From an uncultured Lachnospiraceae bacterium (lineage in GTDB: Bacteria > Bacillota > Clostridia > Lachnospirales > Lachnospiraceae), in the NCBI GenBank assembly GCA_910585995.1, contig CAJUGG010000034.1, positions 1-59,885 of the forward strand: a DNA stretch of 59,885 nucleotides, read 5' to 3'. Both the position numbers and the translations under genes were made by a program. Shown here one piece after another: positions 42,189-50,800 of the stretch. Below the pieces are notes generated by a model that was not told where the DNA came from, did no database searches, and saw only the letters and a program-made list of their open reading frames with translations. Position 1 is the stretch's first letter; each line of letters opens with the position of its first letter.

Positions 42189-43066
42189 GCCTGCTCTTTG
42201 TTTTCTCCTGCTTTTTTGAGTTTTTTATCGTGCAGGTAGAAGAGCACGATACAAAGTCCGGTGACAAATAGTCCGACGAGCACCCACAGAAGATAGCTGG
42301 TGTGAAGGCTTGGTCCGGTAAATGCACTCGTAGCTACAGCTTCGTCTTTGACTTCTTCATAGGGGACGCGATGGCCGCGGACTAAGAGTCTGTGGCTGTT
42401 GACGCCGTAGGGGGTGCAGGTTAAGAGGGTCGCTAGGTCCTGGTTATCGTCTGCCATCAGGCTTTTGGTATCTTCGGGTTCTACGACGCTGATCTGGTCT
42501 ACTTCATAGCACAGGGTGTCATCCAGGATATATAATAGGAAATGATCGCCTTCGCTTAAGCGGTCGAGATCCGTAAACAGCGCAGCGCTTGGGAGTCCGC
42601 GGTGTGCGGATATGACGGTATGGGTGCCCTTGCCTCCTACGGGGAGGCTGCTGCCTTCTAGATGTCCTGCTGCTACCTGGAGGACGGATTCGTCGGTGGT
42701 ATGGTAGATGGGGATCTTGATATTGATCTTGGGAATCTGTACATAGCCCATCATACCGTCGCCGGTCAGGTTCAGGCAGGAGAGGTATTCTTCGTCTTCT
42801 TCCTGGTTGATCTGAGCGGCGGCGAAGGAGTCGGGGAGGATATAGGGAAGCAGGGCTTCGTTATAGGAGTTGGCCTGTTCCCATTCGTTATCGTAATTGA
42901 TCTCTCCGGCTTCTGTTTTTTCGGAGATGACAGAGTCGTAAGTGGAGATCAGGCAGCTCTGGCGGTAGTTGTTCCACTCGTTGGAGAGGAGTGGGTACAG
43001 CAACAAGGACAGGCCGGTGAGGAATAGTAGGGGGAAGATCAGTAGTGATATGTGGAATTTTTTCAT
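42185..43066 (-). CDS. Class C sortase 1
   Basis: The 293-aa protein has an N-terminal helix (ISLLIFPLLFLTGLSLLLYP), catalytic His in HTVISAHRGLPSAALF near residue 145, nucleophile Cys in ATLLTCTPYGVNSHRLLVRG near 215, and a C-terminal helix followed by lysine-rich residues. These are class C pilin polymerase traits. I chose ATG 43066, preceded by AAGGAG seven bases upstream. The open frame further upstream runs toward the palindromic element and lacks a site. It is the first of the two overlapping sortase genes and follows the major pilin gene after a 439-bp non-coding stretch. Confidence 0.92.
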   Translation of the reverse strand: MKKFHISLLIFPLLFLTGLSLLLYPLLSNEWNNYRQSCLISTYDSVISEKTEAGEINYDNEWEQANSYNEALLPYILPDSFAAAQINQEEDEEYLSCLNLTGDGMMGYVQIPKINIKIPIYHTTDESVLQVAAGHLEGSSLPVGGKGTHTVISAHRGLPSAALFTDLDRLSEGDHFLLYILDDTLCYEVDQISVVEPEDTKSLMADDNQDLATLLTCTPYGVNSHRLLVRGHRVPYEEVKDEAVATSAFTGPSLHTSYLLWVLVGLFVTGLCIVLFYLHDKKLKKAGENKEQA

Positions 43067-43138
43067 CCGAACTCTCCTTGTGGTTGTAATGGGTAGATAC
43101 ACATTTAGCACTGGCAGGACGCTCACAGTTTACAGGAC

Positions 43139-43319
43139 GCCGCCGAGGATGCGGGGATACTTCCGCAAACCCAGGGCAACGCTGCGGCGAGCTAACTGTA
43201 ACTTCGACCAGCGACGCGAAGACCAGTCTTCGCGCCGGGTCTACGTGGACAGTGGATCTCGCCTCCGCTAAGGACGCCCTCGAAAGGGCTTGCGGAAGTA
43301 TCCCCGCATCCTCGGCGGC
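43139..43319. repeat. 181-bp palindromic element with perfect 30-bp ends
   Basis: Arms 43139-43168 and 43290-43319 are exact reverse complements over 30 bases. The 121 bases between hold further paired blocks: AGGGC with GCCCT, GGCGAG with CTCGCC, and a central CGCGAAGACCAGTCTTCGCG near 43214-43233. The whole would fold as a long, nearly continuous hairpin in RNA or extruded DNA. It encodes no protein and its GC content is much higher than that of the pilin gene beside it. It resembles a mobile palindromic repeat or a structured RNA. It lies between the major pilin gene and the sortase genes. Confidence 0.9.
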
Positions 43320-43442
43320 TGGGTACTGACGGGCGGGAGGACGCTATGTCTCTCGCGCCAGGGTCGTACTGATCTGCCGCTGGGATGGATATGGGGGTGA
43401 TCGCCTGTATGGGTTGTGTTGCTTTGTTGGTTTTTTACTTGT

Positions 43443-43464
43443 CAGGGCGGGCGAGGCCGCCCTG
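43443..43464. repeat. GC-rich stem-loop after the major pilin gene
   Basis: An 8-bp stem CAGGGCGG/CCGCCCTG with a 6-base loop lies 42 bases after the pilin stop on the - strand. It is not followed by a T run on that strand, so it may reduce but not end transcription into the sortase genes, as is common behind major pilin genes. Confidence 0.65.
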
Positions 43465-43505
43465 ATGTTCTTATGTAAGGTTAGTTTGTTGTATAGACGA
43501 ATAGT

Positions 43506-45293
43506 CTATTTTGCAGATCTTCTGCGGCTTGCAAAGTACAGACCTGCTGCAAGAATCATGATTGCACATCCGCCGAATGTGAAGATTGTTGTGCCGATGC
43601 CACCGGTGGATGGGAGGGATGCAAGGGAAGTATTTGGAATTTTAATCTCGGTAACTGTACCTTTCTTAACTCCACCATCTACTGATATCTCTGTAAGATA
43701 TTCTTTACCATTGCCCACCTCTGTGGTTTTAATTGTCCATTCATCTAACTGACCATCCGCTTTATAATTAGCTTTGATCTCAATTTTATATACTGTATTG
43801 TTAAGAGAATATCCTGCTGGTGCAAACGTCTCTTTGAGATAATACGTACCTGCTGCCAAACCACGTACAAATAATTTACCACTATCTGTTGATGTTACAG
43901 TTCCATCTGTTGCAAAAAGTGTATTTTTTCCATCTGTATTATATACTGTGTTATTGTCTGCATCCGTATATGCAGTATACAGTGTAAATACTGCACCAGC
44001 TAATGGTTTACTAGTTGTGCTAGTCGCGGTTTCCTGTCCTACTTTGTTTAAAATACTCTCTGTTGTACTACCATTAATAGTTGCACTAAGGTCAAAGGTA
44101 TAATTATAAGTTTTGGCAGTTGGCGGGTTAGGATCGTCTCCTGACTCAAGGTTGGAATCTTTTGAATACTGCAATTTTGCTTCATTGTTATTGCCTGTAG
44201 CATTCATTCCAGCTTTATCAGTAACTTTTGCAGGGTATACTATTACTAATTGTTTTCCTGCATAATCATTTAAAGTATAATTATCCTTCTTATCACCTAA
44301 AACGAAATCAACTGTCAGCTCCTCTTTTCCAACCTCTGTAGTTGCGAAAGCTGCACTATACTTTGTTTTTTCTAATGCAGCAGCAGTTTTCTGCTCATCA
44401 CTAAGCGTTCCAAAGCTTGCCGTTGCATCTATTACATATACTTTGACTATATCAGAAATATCTTGATCTTCTGTTTTATCAAATTTCAAACCAGTGCTTA
44501 ATGTATCAATTACTTTAAACTTTGGATGAATGCCGTCATATTTAGGAATAGGATTTACTGTAACTTCATAGTTAATTGTTTCACCAACATTTACAGAAGA
44601 TGCATCAGTATTGGTATCATTCTCCGTACGATCTGGAACGGTTGCTGTTTTTCCGATATCCGGTGTGCCACTTACTTTAACCCAAGCAACGCCATTTGTA
44701 ATGCCAAGCACATCACTCTGAACTCCACTAACTGCACCATCTTCTGTCTCTTTACCAACATAAGATACAGATGCTATGATAGGATTATAGAATTTAGCTT
44801 CTGAGCCTTGAACAAGCACCAGATAAGAACCTACTGCAACATTGCTTGCTACATATGATGCGCCTGAAGGTTGTAACGTAATTGGTGTCAGTTCTGTTGT
44901 CCCATTGTACAGCCATTTATTCTGCTCTGCATCATATGCAATCTTACCTGCAAGAGTTGCCAAGTTAGTTGCAATTTCTGTTTCATTTAATCCACCATTT
45001 TTATTCAAAGGAAGCTCTGTCTCATAAAGTGACCGATATCCAGTGAATTTACCATCTGTTTCCCCATATACTGCTTCTACAACTTTAAAAGCATATACTT
45101 CTACATTGCTGCTTTGATCTTCTTTCGTTTCTGCATCAATGCCATTAATCGTTATGCTACCTTTATCGCTTTCTGTTCCTGTAACGTCTTTTGTCTCCAC
45201 ATTCGATGTCTTTTCTGCAAACACCGTCACGCTCATTCCGAGCACCATGGTCAATGCGAGCAGCATTGCCATCAACTTTTTCATCTTTTTCAT
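43506..45293 (-). CDS. Major SpaA-type pilin with LPSTG sorting signal
   Basis: The 595-aa protein has a signal peptide (MKKLMAMLLALTMVLGMSVT), a domain with strands typical of pilin N-terminal parts, a pilin-motif-like GKQLVIVYPAKV near residue 370 whose lysine would take part in polymerisation, a SpaA/Cna_B domain ending in the E-box TYYLKETFAPAGYSL near 500, and the cell-wall signal SLPSTGGIG, membrane helix and RRRSAK tail. This is the layout of a shaft subunit. ATG 45293 follows AAAGGAAG by four bases. Its codons are visibly more AT rich than the sortase genes nearby. The sortases are downstream. Intramolecular isopeptide bonds are likely from the domain type. Confidence 0.92.
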   Translation of the reverse strand: MKKMKKLMAMLLALTMVLGMSVTVFAEKTSNVETKDVTGTESDKGSITINGIDAETKEDQSSNVEVYAFKVVEAVYGETDGKFTGYRSLYETELPLNKNGGLNETEIATNLATLAGKIAYDAEQNKWLYNGTTELTPITLQPSGASYVASNVAVGSYLVLVQGSEAKFYNPIIASVSYVGKETEDGAVSGVQSDVLGITNGVAWVKVSGTPDIGKTATVPDRTENDTNTDASSVNVGETINYEVTVNPIPKYDGIHPKFKVIDTLSTGLKFDKTEDQDISDIVKVYVIDATASFGTLSDEQKTAAALEKTKYSAAFATTEVGKEELTVDFVLGDKKDNYTLNDYAGKQLVIVYPAKVTDKAGMNATGNNNEAKLQYSKDSNLESGDDPNPPTAKTYNYTFDLSATINGSTTESILNKVGQETATSTTSKPLAGAVFTLYTAYTDADNNTVYNTDGKNTLFATDGTVTSTDSGKLFVRGLAAGTYYLKETFAPAGYSLNNTVYKIEIKANYKADGQLDEWTIKTTEVGNGKEYLTEISVDGGVKKGTVTEIKIPNTSLASLPSTGGIGTTIFTFGGCAIMILAAGLYFASRRRSAK

Positions 45294-45462
45294 ACTTCTT
45301 CCTTTCTTTGGGCTATGCCCATGATCTGTTATTAGTTACTTGCAAGTGCGTCTGCACAGTTTCTGCGGTGTCTGGTGCCATGGTGGAATACCAGAGACCG
45401 TTATTACTTTTTTCATTCTCTAGCTCTTCCCAGCACCTCCTCCACATCATTTTTATATATGA

Positions 45463-45502
45463 GACCGGCAGTTTTCGCCTTTGGCTGTCAAAGCCGCCGG
45501 TC
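45463..45502. repeat. Stem-loop between minor pilin and major pilin genes
   Basis: GACCGGC (45463-45469) and GCCGGTC (45496-45502) pair with further imperfect pairs inside. On the - strand the sequence TCATATATAAAAA follows. It may attenuate transcription or protect the minor pilin mRNA end. The rest of the 221-bp gap holds no gene. Confidence 0.6.
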
Positions 45503-45514
45503 AGATATCGGGTA

Positions 45515-47773
45515 TTATGATTGGTTCGCTTTCTGACGTTTTTTCTGACAGAGATACATACCGCCTGCGGCGAAGATCAGAAGCAGTCCAATGGCTGTGT
45601 ATGGTGCTGTGCCTGTGCCTCCTGTGCTTGGCAGCTCATAGAGATATTCATTCTTAAGAGTCAGTACCAATTGATCACGGGTCTTATCTCCTGGAGTAAA
45701 GACAGCGGTCAGCAGGCCCTCTTTTATATCATCTGTTGTAACGGTCAAACCGTTCTTGTCTTCCGTCCATGCAATCACAATCTTGATTGGTTTTTCCAGA
45801 GGCTGATAGCCAAATGGCGTCATCGTCTCTTCGAGATACCATGTTCCAGTTGTGAGTGGTTCGCTAAAGGAAAGGTTTCCTTGTGAATCTGTCGTTCCGG
45901 CTCCTGCTTCGGTTCTCTTTATCTCATTGCCATTTTCATCAAACTCTGCTTTGAAGAGTTTAAATTCTGCGCCTTCGAGAGCTTCACCAGAAGGATTTTG
46001 CTTGATCAGAGTAATGTCTGTCTTATCGGAACAATATTGATTGGTAAAGGTAAATTCCGCCAGTTGTCCGCGTACATAGACTTCCTCCTGTATGGCGTTT
46101 CCTTCGACCTGATAACCCGGCAGAAGATGGATCTCCTCCACCTGATAGCTTCCTGGCAAAAGTGTTTCAAAGCGTGCAGTTTCATTTACTTTTAGAGTAA
46201 ATTCTCCTCCGTTGCCGTTATCATCCTTCTTAGAGGTCTTATAGGTATAGTCAGAGCCTCCGACTTGGATCTTATAGTCGGCACCTTCTACTGGCTGATA
46301 ATTTCCTAATGCGTCCTTTTTTCTTAAGACAAAGTGGAAGGTATCTTCCTTGTCAGGAGCGTCTCCTTTTAGATTTTCTACAAGCTTTGTCACCGTCAGT
46401 CCTTTGAGTTCTGCTTTTTGGTTGGTGAAGAGCAGCGTCGTAATAGGAGACAGCTCTACCTTCTGATTCGTGTGTCCGTCTGCGCTGAGCGGAAATATCT
46501 GTACATATTCTGCATTTCCAATTTCTCGTACATGATAGACTGTGCCAGGGTCCATTCCGGTAAATACTGCTGACTGATTAGCCTTTAGAACAAACGTTCC
46601 ATCTTCTTCTGTCTGCCGCTTTCCGTCTGCTGTGCCTTGATTAGGAATCAATATCCCTTTTTCATAGAGATAATACTTGGCACCATTCCAAAGCGTTGTA
46701 TTTTCCTTTAACAGCTCAAACTTAAATTCCTGATCACTTGGCTGGCTCTGCCCTTTCAGCTCTTTTGTCACCACAAAAGCTACTTCCGAGTTGTGAAAAG
46801 GCACCCTGACCAACTGACTTTTGATCTCACCTTTTTTGATGGATTCGCCAATCGTAGTCCAGCCTTCAGTTTTCAGCTCCTGCACTTCATAATCAGCACC
46901 CACATAGATCTCTTTTTCTTCTGTAGAATTTTCAAAAACCGCGGTCTGATTGCCCTTCAGGGTGAATGTTCCATCCGGATCTGTCGTCAGGAGTGTGAGT
47001 TTGCTTCCTGGCAGTGAGATACTGTTGCCCGACAATGTGGCGCCGTCCGGTATATTGGACAGGACTCCGTTTTCATCTTTTGCCGTGTATTCCCGTCCGC
47101 CTTCCCGGATCTTATAAGGCTTCCCGGCATAAGCCGCTCCGTCTACCTTGATTCTAAACGTAAAATCCGGTGTGACAGGCGGTGTATACGTGACCGGAAA
47201 TTCGATCGTCTTGACGACCTCTATCTTTGCCGCAATACCCTTTTTCCCAGAAGGATTGTAGAGATTCTTAAATACGACCTCCGCTCCGTTGCTGGTCATC
47301 ACACCAGTCGCAGGCTGTCCTCCTGCCGGTTCGATCTGCTGATAGTCCTTTTTCTCTACCTCGGATACGGTGTAGGTGCTTCCGACATCAATCCCTGATA
47401 TCTTTGCCGCCTGCCCCGCCCGCAAGGTAAATCTTCCGTTTCTGTCCGTGGTAAAAGAATTATGAACTCCTAATTCTTCTTTTGTCAGTTCCTTCCAGCT
47501 CAGGTCACAGATCTTATACTGCAGCCCTTTGGCTGGCTCACCATTTACCTGAAGCATAAAAGTAAAGGTATCCGTCTCATCAGGCATCGTAGTACAGCCG
47601 TCCGCAATCTGGACTTCTTTCCCTACGTACAGATCCGGTATCCCTGTTGGTTCATTCACAAAGGTGATTCTGGAAGCTGTACTGCTTTCTGATGCATATA
47701 CGGTTCCAAGACTTCCTGCCAGACAGCAGATGACGGTCAGGAAGGATACTATTTTTTTGTAACATGATCTCAT
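45515..47773 (-). CDS. Multidomain Cna_B/SpaA pilin with LPSTG signal
   Basis: The 752-aa protein has a signal peptide (IVSFLTVICCLAGSLGTVYA), about four repeated DUF7601/Cna_B-like domains of roughly 110 residues, each with FTFMLQV or similar, a YKI segment, DGRFTLRAGQ-type turn and a YTVSEVE-type E-box, then a SpaA domain with EETMTPFGYQPL, and a C-terminal LPSTGGTG, helix and KKRQK tail. It is likely a basal or minor pilin. The start ATG 47773 has no good ribosome binding site; the nearest GGAG lies inside a stable hairpin just upstream (47786-47815), so its translation may be limited by RNA structure or coupled to upstream ribosomes. Confidence 0.88.
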   Translation of the reverse strand: MRSCYKKIVSFLTVICCLAGSLGTVYASESSTASRITFVNEPTGIPDLYVGKEVQIADGCTTMPDETDTFTFMLQVNGEPAKGLQYKICDLSWKELTKEELGVHNSFTTDRNGRFTLRAGQAAKISGIDVGSTYTVSEVEKKDYQQIEPAGGQPATGVMTSNGAEVVFKNLYNPSGKKGIAAKIEVVKTIEFPVTYTPPVTPDFTFRIKVDGAAYAGKPYKIREGGREYTAKDENGVLSNIPDGATLSGNSISLPGSKLTLLTTDPDGTFTLKGNQTAVFENSTEEKEIYVGADYEVQELKTEGWTTIGESIKKGEIKSQLVRVPFHNSEVAFVVTKELKGQSQPSDQEFKFELLKENTTLWNGAKYYLYEKGILIPNQGTADGKRQTEEDGTFVLKANQSAVFTGMDPGTVYHVREIGNAEYVQIFPLSADGHTNQKVELSPITTLLFTNQKAELKGLTVTKLVENLKGDAPDKEDTFHFVLRKKDALGNYQPVEGADYKIQVGGSDYTYKTSKKDDNGNGGEFTLKVNETARFETLLPGSYQVEEIHLLPGYQVEGNAIQEEVYVRGQLAEFTFTNQYCSDKTDITLIKQNPSGEALEGAEFKLFKAEFDENGNEIKRTEAGAGTTDSQGNLSFSEPLTTGTWYLEETMTPFGYQPLEKPIKIVIAWTEDKNGLTVTTDDIKEGLLTAVFTPGDKTRDQLVLTLKNEYLYELPSTGGTGTAPYTAIGLLLIFAAGGMYLCQKKRQKANQS

Positions 47774-47785
47774 ATTTTTCTTTTA

Positions 47786-47815
47786 GGAACTCCGCCTATG
47801 ACAGAGCGGAGTTCC
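47786..47815. repeat. Perfect 10-bp hairpin before the minor pilin start
   Basis: GGAACTCCGC (47786-47795) and GCGGAGTTCC (47806-47815) pair perfectly around a 10-base loop. It sits between the giant adhesin stop and the minor pilin start, ends 12 bases before the start codon, and contains the only GGAG in that interval. Not followed by T on the - strand. Confidence 0.85.
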
Positions 47816-47842
47816 AATCCTCCTTTCTGTTATCTGCCAGCT

Positions 47843-50800
47843 TTAAATCATTGGCCCACCTGAACTCAATCTCCAGCTTATTTTTGTTGTTTCAGGAGCG
47901 CCCCATGGCTTATTCTTTATTGAATCTTCCATCATCATCAAACGGATTCCTTGCAATTTATCACAATCTTTGAAAGCCTCTGAAGATATCTCTGTTACAC
48001 TTGATGGTATATTAACATTTGTAACCCCAGGTCCAAATACAGCTTTGCCTTCCTCACCAATCCGGGTCACACGATGCAATTCCCCATCAAGCTCTGTTCT
48101 GATATACTCTGGAACCACCACAGTATCAGATGTAAGATTAATTGGATCTCCATAATAATCATAAACCCCTTTTTCGATCAGTTCTCTGGTCAGGCAGATC
48201 TCTGGCTGTGCTTTATAATCGAACACCTGTTGCGTTGATACCAACTTACCACTCCATCTGATGTTATAAGTTAAGTACCCATCTTTTGTACTGTCAAACT
48301 TCTCAGTAGCCCATAGCCCCTCCCAAGAATAGATAACCTCATTTGGTGCCAGCTCTCTTTCTGTACCATCAGAATATTTGCCAAAGACTTTGATATGGCG
48401 TTCCAATGGATTAAAGAAACGAGGAGATGCGTTATTATAATCTTCATTCGGATCAAGTATATCTTCTAATCCTACAGTCTTTTCTAATGTTTGAATCCGT
48501 AATGAGGTTGGATAACGTCTTGGTGTCTGATAGAACAACAGGGTGTGCTCATCCAGCTTTTTCATCCGCTTAGGATCAGACTCGAACTCCAGATCTGCCA
48601 GTTGATAGTTTGCACTGTCTTTCTCATAAACCGTCCACAGAGTCTCTTCCGGCAGATTTACAACGGCATATTCGCCGGCGTACAGTTGGATCTCTCCTCC
48701 GTCTTTTGTCTTACCATCCCGAATCTGCGTCGTACTGCCAATATTGTAGACGGTATAAGGAATATCTGCATAACCCTTGGACATCAATATCCCATCTGCA
48801 TCCACACCTTCAAGAGTTTTCGCATAGGTCTTACCATCATCTTTTTCCAACAGAAGTACCTGCTCTAACACCATTGTAAATGGTCCCGTCGCGCCTGTAC
48901 TCATCTCTTTGGAGATCTCTATTGGCATCAGATGATTAGAATTGCAAAAACCGCTCGCATGAATGTATTTAGGGTTCCGTATATCATCTTCCGGCAGGTC
49001 TTCTCCTACAGACAAACTATAGAATGTCTCAAGCCCATACACATTATGTTGTACTACCATTCGGTGCATTCTTGGAAGCTCCAAGGAACCCAAAACTTGA
49101 ATAATATTTTGATTGCCGCCATACCTATATCCTGCCAGCATCCCCCATGCTGTATCGGATTCTTCCGGCACCTCTACGACACGCAGATCTCCGTCCTCTG
49201 CACTTCCATTCAAATTCAGACGTACATCCTCATCCACAAATTGTACTGCTGGCATTCCTTTTTCGGGTTTACGCAATACAATCTTTCCGTCCGGACCGGT
49301 TGTCAATATCTGATCACAGGTATAAGGCGACTCGGTCTTTGGATAATCTTTGATAAAAGAGTTATCAGATGGATCTGTTGGAACCTGATTCGCATCTTCA
49401 ATATCAATTAATTTACTAGTATCCAGCGTTACATAGGAAACTCCTTCTGCCGGTATCCACTTGCCTCCGACATACTGTTCCACCTTCCATACCAGTTTTG
49501 CATCCTTTGGAACTTCATAAGAATCATCTGTCATAGCTTTATCTACCATATTGGCAAGCGGACGACTCTTAACTTCATTGATAACGGTCGCAACCGGATT
49601 GTCTTTGACTGTTCCTTTTACGCTTCCATCATCCGCAGGGGTCTTTTGATTGATCTCCAATATGTAAGACCCTCCTGGCTCATCCCCATTTCCTAGTACA
49701 AAGTAATCTTTTATCTGGTGTTGATCATATGGCTGCTCTTTTAATTCATATGAGATATTGCCATTCTCATCTTTATAATTTTCCAAAACAGAGGATGGGA
49801 TCACAACGGTATATCCTGGCGGAAGCTGATAGATTCCATCCAGAGAATCTTCTGCATTGCCCGGCCATACATCTTTGTAAAGTCTACCTGTCGCATTCTC
49901 AATCAACACGATTTCACAAAATTCATTGAAGAGCTGGCCATTTAAAGTCAAGGTCACATCTACAGAACTTTGAGGCTTTATCTCTCCTAGAATTGGACGA
50001 TTTATAGTTGTATTTGACATATTTAATGACTTTTCCATGGAAAACGTCTGTATTTTCTCCATGTCAGACGGATCATACTTCTCCATCTCGTCCGCTCTAT
50101 CAATACCCAGATAGTTCTCTGCTGCCGTATCTCCTTCTGGATAGACATATTCTTTCCTGATATACAGACCACTGCTGCTTCCATTGATAAAGGATGCTTC
50201 TGCACCTTCCTCTGTAAAAGTTCCTGTTACCGGCTGATTATTCTCAGGATAAAGCTGGGAGAATCCTTGGTTCTGGTTGTCTTCCCGTGACTCTGTCACC
50301 TGATACAGCCATTTTGCCTTTCCTGCATCTTTGAATACAGCCGTCTGTCCGTTCTTCAGATAGAATCCGCCGTTTTCATCTGTTACCCATGGCTTACCTG
50401 CTTCAGGCTCAACTACTTTGCCTTGTTCCATCAGCGTGTAAGGCGTATTTGCAAGTAGTTTCGCCTCTCCACTTACACCTTCCGTTACCTTTGCCACCAT
50501 ATAGAATGAAGCCTCTTTAACCTTAGCTGCTTCCTCCTCATTCTTCGGATCATAGACTACAGTCTTTGTAATGGACAATGGTCTTCGCTGATAGTCATTG
50601 GTATAGATAATATCTTTGCGTGTGCCATATTCCGGCATTGTCACGGTTACACCATCTTTGTTCAGAACAGATGGCAGATAATCTCCCTTAGGATCTGGCT
50701 CCTCTGTCACTTGATAGGTGGCGCCTGCTTCCAAGCCTCGGATACAGACTGTACGTCCGGCTGCAAAGGTCAGTTTTCCTCCCGTTGCAAGCGATGTTTT

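Noticed and set aside
42662..43027. A 121-aa + strand open frame opposite the first sortase gene.
   Set aside because: The - strand frame has the full sortase active site, so this is a mirror frame without ribosome binding site.
43139..43319. The palindrome as an intrinsic terminator of the pilin transcript.
   Set aside because: No T run follows on either strand, and its length and nested arms are far beyond a terminator.
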